Part shown: one piece after another, positions 46,930 through 57,800 of the stretch | Numbering within the stretch: position 1 is the stretch's first letter | Layout: every line of letters starts with the position of its first letter | Source of the DNA: Corylus avellana | Lineage: Eukaryota; Streptophyta; Magnoliopsida; Fagales; Betulaceae | NCBI RefSeq assembly: GCF_901000735.1 | Contig: NC_081542.1 | Coordinates: 25,621,093 to 25,685,092 of the forward strand | Length of the DNA stretch: 64,000 nt | Direction: 5' to 3' | Notes under the pieces: generated by a model | Seen by the model: only the letters and a program-made list of their open reading frames with translations | Databases searched by the model: none | What the model was told of the DNA's origin: nothing | Program-made: the position numbers and the translations under genes

Positions 46930-49900
46930 GAGGGGAGGAGGAGATTATCAGCAGCAGCAGCAGCAGCAGCAATGGAGGGATTCGAGGCAAGGTGGTTTCC
47001 AAGGATGGGAGCAACAACGATCAGGGGATAGTGGCTTCGATGCGGGTCCTCGGAGGAGTCAATGGGTGGGTGATTCCGGTGACGGGTCGAGCAGCACAAG
47101 TGGTGGTGGTGGTTATGGTCGAGGAGGAGCGTGGAGGGAAGGGCGTGGTGGTGGTGGTGGAGGAGGAGGAGGAGGAGGAGGAGGAGGCGGAGGAGGGAGA
47201 GGGGGAGCGTGGAGTGGTACCAGTCAGGTTCAGTGGATGGAATCTGCTCCACCTATTCAGCATCAGCGGGTGGGTGATTCCGGTGACGGGTCGAGCAACA
47301 CGAGTGGTGGTGGTGGTAGTTATGGTCGAGGAGGAGCGTGGAGGGAAGGGCGTGGTGGTGGTGGTGGTGGTGGAGAAGGTGGAGGGAGAGGGGGAGCGTG
47401 GAGTGGTACCAGTCAGGTTAAGCGGGTGGAATCTGCTCCACCTATTTGGCAGCAGCGGATATCTCCGCCTGAACCTGTGCCCGGTATTTGATCTATTTCT
47501 AAATTTAATTTATACTTTCTGTTTGGTAGCTGAGAATATGGAGAGGGAAAGGAATTGGGATTCTGTTTTTGAACTAAATGATCACTTTTTATGCTTTCGG
47601 TTGAGTTGACCAGTATAATTGGCAACGGTTAGATTATGATGAGTATATGAAACTGGGAAGAAAATCTAGGAAAATTATGGTGGTAAAATTGGTTGTTTCA
47701 TTAGTATATCCATAAATAGGCTTTGCGTTTGTCTATGAAACTTCTTGGGAATAAATGGCCTTGAAGATTAGTAGCAAGTGTATGATGATGGGCGTTTCAC
47801 AATTTCTGGTTATGATAGTTTTTATTTTTTATTTTTTATTTTTATTTATTGGTATGATAGTATTTATGAAGATTAGCAGCAAGCTTATGATAATGGCGTT
47901 TCACAATTTTCAGGTTATAGTATTATTAATGAAGATTGGAATCAAATTCCAATACTTTTATGGGGTTGGTCTTATTTTTCTCTGTAACTGTTTCTAGAAT
48001 CCATTACTGAACTGATTGCATTTGAAGTGCCTCATTTGTTTTCTTATTTGAAGTTATGCAAAAGATAGAAAGAAGTATAGAAGGTGAAGTTAGTGATATT
48101 AATCCATGTGGAGGGGGCGCTTTACACGGGTCCGACCCGATAGGGGTGGGTAGACGAAGTGGCCCTGCCTTGGAAGGGTTTCTCGTCATAAAAAAAAGTG
48201 ATACTAGTATTCAATTGAGTTTTTTTGCAAGTTATGAATATGAATTATTAATTAAAGCGGCATATTTCAAACTGGGAAAATTTCCATTTACTATGTGTTT
48301 TTGGTTTTTGGATATAATAGATTTAATTTATCTTATCAAAATATCATTGTAATAATCCATTTGTCAAGGTGTCACTTTGGTTGCGCTAGAAATTTATTTA
48401 TTATTTTTGGTTTTAATATATTTTTTAATATGTCAGATGACTCACAGTCATCATAGTTTCGTTAAGATTGACTTCCTTTAAAACCCAAGAAGGCATAGCT
48501 ACGTTTAGATTAGATTTTTAGTAAAAAAATAACTTAAATTTTCAGCAACAAAAATAGCTATACTTGCAACAATTTGTACTAGTTATATTTCTAGTATTTG
48601 GGCCACTATTTGTTTTCTATATAGAATTTAGGTAATATAAATATTCGATTATCAACCCATTCTTCATTTTTATGGATTGTTATCAAGCTGAAGTACAATA
48701 GAATTGTCTCTAAACTTAGGAGGAAATGATTGGAATTGTGGAACCTACACTGTGGTAAGACATATTCATCTGTTCTTTAATTACTAAAAGTGCTTGTAAA
48801 ATTGGAAAATAAAATTAATGGAAGTTGCTAATTTATGGGTGCAATGCTAGGTTCTTTCTTTTCTTACCATTCTGCGTCTGTGCTAAACAACTTGATTTCA
48901 AAAGTTGTCCTTGTGCCCTTAATTTTTTTTTTTTGTTCAAGCACTTATCAGCATATATTATACTGTCTTCTTTTTGTATTGACAGAAAAAATGTAAATAC
49001 AAAAACTCATTTGAATTTCTTGATCTTTTGTATCCGCCTATGCTTTCTGTTGCAGAGAATAGAGCCATTTGAATTCAATATTTTCAGCAGCCATAGTGAT
49101 TAATGAAACTTTTTTCTTCTCAGATCCTATTGTTCCAAAATTGCAATCGTTGAAACTTTCAGAAGAGTCGACTCTTCCATCTGGTCCTCCAGAAGATTCA
49201 GATAGAATTCTCCCTGTGAAACGACCTGATGAAGGTGGCACAGTTCATATTAGAACTGCCACACTTCGTGTTAATCATTTTCCTGTCAAATTCAGTCCAG
49301 AGACTATTATAATGCACTACGATGTTAATGTGAAACCTGAGGGGGGTCGGCCTGTGAAAATTTCCAAATCAAGTCTGTCTATTATCAGAAATAAATTATC
49401 TTCTGATGATCCTGATCGATTTCCCTTGTCAAGGACTGCATATGATGGTGAGAAGAATATTTTTAGTGCAGTATCATTGCCCACTGGAAAATTTAATGTG
49501 GAAGTCCCTGAAGGAGAAGACATGAAGGGGGGTCAATATGTAGTTACCATAAAGCGTGTGAATGAGCTCAAGTTGGGCAAGTTGAATGATTACTTGAGTG
49601 GGTATCTCTTGTCAATCCCCCGTGATATATTACAAGGAATGGATCTTGTCATGAAGGAAAATCCAGCTAGGCACATGATCTCTACCGGTCGGAATTTTTT
49701 CCCCAGAGAATCTGGGGAAGAAGATTATCTTGGATGGGGCATCACAGCATCTAAAGGGTTTCAACATAGCCTAAAGCCCACCTCCCAGGGTCTAGCCATG
49801 TGTCTAGACTACTCTGTTTTGGCATTTCGAAAACGAATGCCAGTTATAGATTTCCTCACGGAGCATATTTATGGTTTTGATATAAATAATTTCCGAAGGT

Positions 49901-50881
49901 TTAGGAGAGAAGTAGATGCTACGCTGAAAGGGTTGAAAGTGAGTGTGACTCACCGTAGGACAAAACAGAGGTACACCATTGTGGGGTTAACGAAGGATAA
50001 TACACGACAAATATCATTCACTGTAGATGATCCAGAGGGCCAAAATCAACCAAGGCAAGTCAGGATTGTAGACCATTTCAGGGAGAAATATGAAAAGGAT
50101 ATTATGTACAAGGATATTCCCTGCTTGGATTTCAAAGGAAATAAGAAAAACTTTGTACCAATGGAGTTTTGCATCTTAGCTGAGGGGCAAGTGTATCCGA
50201 AGGAGCAGTTGGAGCATTTGGATAGAAATGCAGGCGTGATGTTAAAGAACATTTCACTACCAAACCCGAAGCTTAGGGAGAATCAGATATGCAGCATGGT
50301 ACGCTCAGAAGGTGGACCTTGTGGGTATGTGAATATGAAACTTCAGTCTTTTTTTTTTTTTTTTTCTCTCGATAATATGAAATTATTCTGTAGAACTTTC
50401 ATTGTTTCATTCCTGGATTTTTCCTAGTCAGTGTTTCATGAAACAACACATTAGGGTGCATGAGTGCTTTTAGTATTTGTAGGTGTTGCCTCGCTTACAG
50501 CAAAGACAATTGTTTTGCTATTAATGGTTTATTGATTCTTATGGAAACACTTGAAATTAGATGCTAAAACATTACAATAATATTGCACTTCAATGTTTGT
50601 CGAGAAAATTGAGTGAATTGTCTGTAGCCTACTAATTTTATAGTTAACCCATGAAAGCAAATGCATAGATGGTTACTTGGTTTTTATGCTGTGACACGAA
50701 TTTAAAATTCTTGGTTTTTGTATAAATCTCCTGCCAGCCACCTCTAATGATTATTAAGCAATGCACATCATCAACATTTTTTTTTTTTTTTTTGACATTG
50801 ATGCCGTCATTGTACTATTTGGGTTTGGCTTGTATAATGAGTGTAAGTTCGAGTTTCTTTGAACTATTTTTTTATTTTTTT

Positions 50882-50927
<46 letters not shown>

Positions 50928-53574
50928 TAATTGAAAATTCATTAAAAGAGAAAATGCGCAACCCAAGTACACAAGAGTTTCATAGAACTAAATATTTAGG
51001 CACGCTTGGTCCTCTGATTAAAGCCCCCAGTGAAATTAGCTATTCCATTCGTTTGGTTACTTTATTATTCACGGGAATAGCTGGTCCGCAGGAATAACTA
51101 TCCTTAAAATGCAGAATACTTATTCCTCCCAAAAAGGAGAGAAATAACTATTCATTTCTTAATGGAATAGCACACTAATTAATATTTACACAAAAGCCCT
51201 CCAGGTATGTCTCTCTTCCCTCTTCCAAGGTATGTCTCTCTTCCCTCTTCCAAGTATATTTCTCTCTTTCTCTCTCATATTTCGTCTCACTCTCTCTCTC
51301 TATTCGGCTTTTTTTCTCTCTTTGTGTCTGGTCTATTACTGGGCTTTAATTCATGAAGAACCTGATTCTCTGAACACAAGGATTGAATTATTTTTCCTCC
51401 TTTTTTTCCACAATCTCTTTGCTAAGCTTTTTGTCTCAGCAGTTTTTATTTTCCCAAGCTCTAATTTATCTCTCTTTAGCCAAAAAAAAAAAAAAAAAAA
51501 TTATCTTGGACCCGTTTTATTTTCTATCTTCAGAAGAAATTCAAAATCCTGAAAATAGAGTGAAATCAAAAAAGGAAAATATCTGAATTTGGATCCATAA
51601 AAATGTAAACTAGAATTGTATTATAAGGTTGTTTTAGGAAATTCAATTATAATATGATTTCATTCACAAACATATTACACTGTACCAAATAGTAAAATAC
51701 ATATTCAGGGTTATATTCTAGTGTTACGACCAAACTAATGCACATGAATAGCTATTCATTTTTTCAGTGGAATAACCATTCTATGTACTAAACGTGCCCT
51801 TAGTTGTAATGGAGTTATTAAGGGCATGTTGTGATTAAATAGCTGGCAAACCAATAAATTTTGGATGGATAAACCTTTCATTTCATGTGTCTTGTTTATT
51901 TGGGTGTTGATAGTTGGATATAGATGAGCTTCAGATAATTTCCAATTGAGTATGACATAGGTATCCTAAGAATGTTTTTCTCATCCCCCCCCCCAAATAT
52001 TATTTGACATGGATTGTTGTACATTTATGATTGGATCAAATTACTAATGCAGAATTTGCAATGTTGGTGATTAAAATTTTTGACTTTTTTTTTTGTGCAA
52101 ATTTGGTTTTGTTATTGGCAGTGGAGGCTTGGCTAAAAATTTTGGAATAGCAGTAAACACAAACATGACAACAGTTAAAGGGCGTGTTATTGGGCCACCT
52201 GAGTTGAAGGTAGGTGCTTCGAATGGCAAAGTGATTAAGATAACAGTTGACAAAGAGAAATGCCAATGGAACCTTGTTGGAAAAGCAGTGGTGGAAGGCA
52301 AAAGAATTGATCGGTGGGGTGTTATTGACTTCAGCTCCTTTGATAGATACAGACTAGATCCCAATAGTTTCATTCCAAAGCTTATTAATCGGTGCAAAAA
52401 TTTGGGGATCTACATGGAAGAGCCTCTCATATATAAGTGCACTAAAATGGATAAATTCTCTAGAGTTGAGATTTTGCGTGAACTACTTGAAAGCGCTAAT
52501 GAGGAGGCTTATAAGTTAAGCAGAGGCCGTTTACAAATCCTTCTTTGTGTGATGTCTCGGAGGGATAATGGTTACAAATATCTCAAGTGGATCTCTGAGA
52601 CCCAAGTTGGCATAGTGACACAATGTTGTCTATCCACCCCTGCCAACAAAGCGAATGACCAGTATCTTGCAAATCTTGCAATCAAGATAAATGCCAAGCT
52701 TGGAGGCAGCAATGTAGAGCTTAATGACTCACTCCCCCTCTTTGAGAGCAAAGGCCATGTTATGTTCTTGGGGGCCGATGTCAATCATCCTAGTCCTCGG
52801 AACATTACAAGTCCATCCATAGCAGCTGTTGTTGCAACCATGAATTGGCCTGCTGCAAATCGCTATGCAGCACGTGTCCGCCCACAAGCCCATCGAAAGG
52901 AGAGAATTTTAAATTTTGGGGACATGTGTTTGGAACTTGTTGAATCTTATGCTCGATTAAATAATGTCAGGCCAGATAAGATTGTTGTCTTTCGTGATGG
53001 AGTAAGTGAGAGCCAATTTGATATGGTTCTCAATGAGGAGTTACTTGATTTGAAGAGGGCGCTCCAAACTGTGAAGTACTCTCCCACCATCACGATTATA
53101 GTAGCCCAAAAGCGACACCAAACTCGTCTCTTTCCAGAAAGCGCGAGGGATGGAGGTCCTACGGGCAATGTGTCTCCAGGCACAGTTGTGGACTCAAAAA
53201 TAGTTCATCCATTTGAGTTTGATTTCTATCTTTGCAGCCATTATGGAAGCCTTGGGACGAGTAAGCCCACACACTACCATGTCTTGTGGGACGAGCATGG
53301 GTTCAGTTCTGACCAATTGCAGAAGCTCATATACAACATGTGCTTCACTTTTGCTCGATGCACTAAACCTGTATCGCTAGTTCCGCCAGTGTACTATGCT
53401 GACCTTGTTGCTTATAGAGGGCGATTCTACCACGATGCACTGATGGAGGGGCAATTTGGAGGCTCAGCAGCATCATCCTCATCAGTATCCTCATCTCGGT
53501 TGTCAACTGAATCGTTTGATCCAAATTTCTTCAAGTTGCACACTAGCCTGGAAGACAACATGTTTTTTGTTTGA
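46820..53574 (+). CDS. AGO2: Argonaute protein, AGO2/AGO3 clade
   Basis: This is an RNA-guided endonuclease of small-RNA silencing, with antiviral and stress roles in this clade. It has three exons, as is usual for the clade: 46820-47483, 49124-50324 and 52122-53574, giving 1105 residues. Residues 1-221 are Gly/Arg-rich (RGG boxes, a QQQQQQQQ run) and contain two ~65-residue tandem repeats (about 82-149 and 150-213), each starting VGDSGDGSS. The N domain starts near 253 (VKRPDEGG), and PAZ lies at about 450-565. PIWI starts near 760, and its catalytic acids are D841 (GADVNHPSP), D914 (FRDGVSE) and D1049 (YYADLVAY), with glutamate finger E893. The third Asp, where AGO1 has His, marks AGO2/AGO3. 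The C-terminus DNMFFV is typical. Which clade member it is cannot be decided. Intron 2 carries a Harbinger-like MITE. Confidence 0.95.
50882..50925. repeat. (TA)n microsatellite in AGO intron 2
   Basis: An alternating TA tract of roughly 36 bp follows T-rich sequence. A T run with tRNA-like text (gtaagttcgagtttc) precedes it near 50780-50870 and may be a further decayed SINE. Confidence 0.85.
50999..51799. mobile_element. PIF/Harbinger-like element in AGO intron 2
   Basis: The left end ggcacgcttggtc mirrors the right end aaacgtgccc. Inner text gctattccattcgtttggtt then ggaatagct mirrors gaatagctattcattt then cagtggaataacc. TTA flanks both ends (50996-50998 and 51800-51802). The 0.8-kb interior includes a ~25-bp tandem duplication (ggtatgtctctcttccctct, at 51205 and 51230) and CT-rich sequence. 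It has no transposase. Confidence 0.6.
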
Positions 53575-54148
53575 AAGCCCCTCCTTGCCTATGGGACCTA
53601 TTAAGGGAGTTTGTGTGTGAATCTAATGGTTTGTTAGTCGCAACATGTCATTTCTTGTTCTTGGGTTTCCTTTAAAGAACCTCCTATGCGAACTATTATA
53701 GGAGTTGGTGTGTCAATCTATTTGGTTTTAAGTCTCGGTCTGTATTTCCTCTAAAGAAACAGGATTTGTGGAAGCCATGTGATTTCGAGGAATGATTTGC
53801 TTATGTTTTGAGTCTTTATCTGCCATCTGTGTGTTCTCTCTTAGTGTGTAATGGTTTATGCAGGGGGACTGTTCTGCTTTTGTATGAGCCACACATTGAG
53901 TTAATGTATTTGAATTTTATTTGGATTTTAAATGTTTTTTCTGTTTTAAAATCGTAACCCTAATCATAAAGAAGGCTACCATGCATAATATGTAGAACCC
54001 ACAAATGTTGGATATGTTGAATCATGTAATCAAACTTAGAGTTCTTAATTAGATATAAAACAATACAATTTAAGAATAAAAAAAAAAAAAAAAAATTTGG
54101 TCCAGGTCACAGCTCCCATATCAGAAATCTAGTTAAAAAAATTCTCTA
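53575..54148 (+). other. AGO 3' UTR and spacer
   Basis: The first ~190 bp contain an imperfect tandem repeat (ctatgggacctattaaggga and ctatgcgaactattatagga). Poly(A)-like A runs lie near 54079-54096. No gene is seen. Confidence 0.5.
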
Positions 54149-54381
54149 TTTTTTTCTCCAAACTGGATTGGAGGAATTTTCTTCAATCCAGTCTATAAAA
54201 GTGCGTGTGTTCATTTTTTTAATAACGTGTAAGATGCATATGAGTTTTTAATAAAATTTATTCCAACTTTGTCCCTACTATTAAAAAAACATGTGCATCT
54301 TACATGTTTAAAGGACACATGTCACTTTTATAAACTAGGTTGAAGGAAATTTCTCCAACTTTAACCCAATTTGGAAGAAAA
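54149..54381. mobile_element. foldback MITE
   Basis: The left text ttctccaaactggattggag then ataaaagtg mirrors cacttttataaactaggttg then ccaatttggaagaa. Near the centre gtgtaagatgcatatg mirrors catgtgcatcttacatg. The element is about 230 bp with no coding sequence. The duplication at the ends was not resolved. Confidence 0.65.
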
Positions 54382-54867
54382 CTTTGTTCTAAAATTTATA
54401 AGTTCAGATTGTGATTCCTGATTAGTGCCCTCAAATTGATACTAATTTTTATTAAAAAAAAAATTAATACTAATTTGCACTCTTAGAATCTATGCTTTGA
54501 AAGTTACGAGATTAACTAATTAATTAATATTTTGGGTTTGTTTGTTTGTTTTTTTCTCTTATATAAATTCACGTGACAACATTATTAAATTCTTGGAGGT
54601 TAAAGCTGAATTCAAGCCAAAGCAGCCAATCAAAAGAAGGAGCAGCTGAGCCTTATCTTTGTAGATTCTCGCCCAATCAGTGCCGTAGGATTGAGAAATA
54701 CATTGAACACCTCGGCATCAACAAAAGATTACCAAAACAATGCAAGGGTCTTTTCGTAATTTAAAGTCCCACCATCATCTCCAGCTTCCTTAAAACAATC
54801 AGCAGGCTGCAAGGGGCCTCTTCCTGCCCTTGCACTCCAGACTAAAAACCTTTGCATACCATATTCA

Positions 54868-57800
54868 ATGGCTTCACATGATCATCATACCCATGACCAT
54901 GGCCATCACACCCATGACCATGACCACCACCACCATCATCATAATGACCATGACCATGACCATGATCACCAGCATCATGATCATGATCATACTCATGGGG
55001 ATTCAACAGCAAAGTCATGGGTGGGCCCTGATGGGAAGGTGTACCATAGTCATGATGGACTGGCACCACACTCACATGAACCCATATACTCCCCAGGCTA
55101 CTTCAGCAGAAGAGCTCCACCACTTGTCACCAGGGATTTCAAGGAGAGAGCCTTCACTATCGGCATTGGTGGCCCAGTTGGTACTGGGTAACTTCTATTT
55201 CCCTTTGATATTCTGTTTTTTTTGCTTACTTGACATTTGTTGCATCTATATTAGTTTTTTTCTTGCTTCAAAGACTGATAAATCATTGATTCTAATGCTA
55301 CTTTGTGAACTTTTAGTTTCTGGGTTCTTTTATAAGTTCATGTTTATTATGATATTGAAGTTTATCATTAAGATCCAACCTCATATGGGGATAATTTCCT
55401 TGGAGGAGTGCATTGCGTTTCTTAACAGAGTTGTGTGTTTTGCTTGGGCATCTACTTTGGGTAAAATCGTTAACTGCTGATATAAGACACAATGTTGCCC
55501 TGATTGAATGGTGTTGCGTGTGTAAAATAGTTGTGAGCGTGTTGGCCATTTGCTGCTTCGTTGCCCTTTCGGGAGGGAACTACGGTCCTTTGTGTTTAAT
55601 ATGTTTACCGGGACAGGGCCATAAAAGGAAGCCTTTTCAGTTTTATATGGTATTGTTTGCGCTAAAGAAGCTTTTGTTGTGGTTCACTTAGAGCTTACTG
55701 GTGGATATAATAAGTGGAAAGTAAGCTTTGCTAGAGAGGCTTATGATTGGGAGGTAGATATCTTTGTCTCGTTCTTCAAGGTGTCGTATTTTGTCAGAGT
55801 GAGACAGGAAGGTGTAGACAAGTTTTAGTGAGTTCCCCCCAAAAAAGGATTGTTCGATGTAAGATCATTTTCTCCTAGAATAGTGTTTGGCGGACTAAGG
55901 TTCTTTTGAGGGTAGCCTTTTTTACTTCGTAGGCGGCCCTAGGAAAGATTCTTACCATAGATAATCTTAGGAAACAACATATTAGTGTGGTTGATAGGTG
56001 TTGTATGTGTAAATGGAATAGGGAGTCTACGGACTATCTTCTATTCCATTGTGAGGTTGTTAGTGCCTTGTAGAAAGTTTTCTTCAGTCGATTTGGGCTG
56101 TTTGTAACGACTCAGGGAAAAGCGCTAGCCACATTTGCGCAATCATCCCAAAATGACTAGTCAATTTAAAGTTTCCCTAAAATTAATTGTAAACCCAGTT
56201 TCACCTAGTAAGTAAGCAATGTGAGACTTAACACCCATATGTGTATTTATAAACCACCCATTCTATGTAAACTACTCATCTTTCCAATATGGGACCAGAG
56301 TATTATAAACTCCCCTCCTTAAACCCCTGACGTCTCGCCAAGGTCATGTCATGTGATGCTCCAGTACCACATGTTATTAGGTAGCTCTGATATCATTTGT
56401 AACGTCTTAAGGTAAAGCTTTTGCCACATTTGTGCTATCATCCTAAAAATACTAGTTAATTTGGAACTTTCCTATAATCACTTATAAAACCCAGTTTCAC
56501 CTAGTAAGCAAGCAATGTAGGACTTAGCACCCATGAGTATTTTTATAAACCACTCACCATATGTGTGCTACTCATCTTCCTAATATAGAACCCGAGTGTT
56601 AAAGTCTTGGATTGTGCCTAGACAAGTAGTCGATTTACGTGCTTGTTTGTGAGATGCTAACTATACTCGGAGTGCTATTGCGCTGGAAGATGGTTTTGTG
56701 TCTTTTGTGGTGTTTATGGAGGGAAATGAATGACATAAATTTTGAGGACCATGAGAGGACATTGGAAGAGATTAAGTCTTATTTCTTCAAAACTTGATAC
56801 TTTTGGACAACTGCTTTTGATTCTTTTTTTTGTGATTAGTTTTCATGATTTCATTGTTCTTTTTTCTCATTCTAGCAAAGTGTTTTCTCTTGTATATTTC
56901 GTAATACTTGGGGTATTTTACACTTTTAATGATATTTCAATTATATATATATATGGGGTTCAGTGGTGATGCCAAAGTCACTAATAGATGTGTAACTTGG
57001 ATGGAAAGGGTTGCTCTATTTGGAATGTGGTTTCTCTTTTCCTTATGTGGACTATTTGGAGAGGGAGAGAGAGAAGCAAAGGTGCAGTGTTGAGAAGTCG
57101 TTTGTTGAAGAGTTAAAATCATATGGGTCAGTGTGTGGTGTAAGCTGGTCTTTGTTGGAACAAGTAGCCATCTTGGTAACTCATAATATATTTTCTTCCT
57201 CAATTCATCAAGAAGAGTCGTACTCCTGTCCCTCAATTTTTTTCTGGATGTGTTAAAATGTGTGAAAAGTTTGGCATTCACAAGCAACTTGAATACTGTC
57301 AACATCTTTATTTAGTCATTTTGGATAGCAAATTATCTTTCAGGCTGAAGGTATTCTTGCACTAGCTGTTGTGTACTTGCATATGATTTTGTGCTTTTAG
57401 TCATTTCTTGTTATTATCAATTTTGGCATATTTGCCTCATATGTATTGTTCTCTTGAAATGTAAATATGGATAACTAAAAGAAAAATAGAGATGTTTTCT
57501 TTGTGCTGCCTTCTGATAGGATTCTTCTTTTCTCCCCCCAAAATTCAAATTTCGTGGTTTGGTTCCACTTTTATTTCATGTATGTACTTTCAATTCTAGC
57601 CTGAATCACACACAGTAAACAGGTGCTGATGGAATGCTGCTTCATGTCATACAGGAAAACAGCTTTAATGCTGGCTCTATGCAAATTCTTGCGGGACAAG
57701 TACAGTCTTGCTGCAGTAAGTAGAATTTCTGACAATTTTGAAATTTTTTTCATCATGAGTTTATGTGTTCCTCCTGGAAAATTGCCCCTCATTTTGAGCC

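Noticed and set aside
46761..47609. A 282-codon frame, a 156-codon minus-strand frame and several shorter ones over the AGO first exon
   Set aside because: They are shadows of the glycine-rich GGN repeats of exon 1. Only the frame starting at 46820 splices into the Argonaute N domain.
54830..55480. A 216-codon frame rich in Met/Thr/Ile over UREG exon 1
   Set aside because: It is an alternate-frame reading of the CAT/GAC repeat and runs into intron 1. The His/Asp-rich frame is the one that splices into the GTPase.
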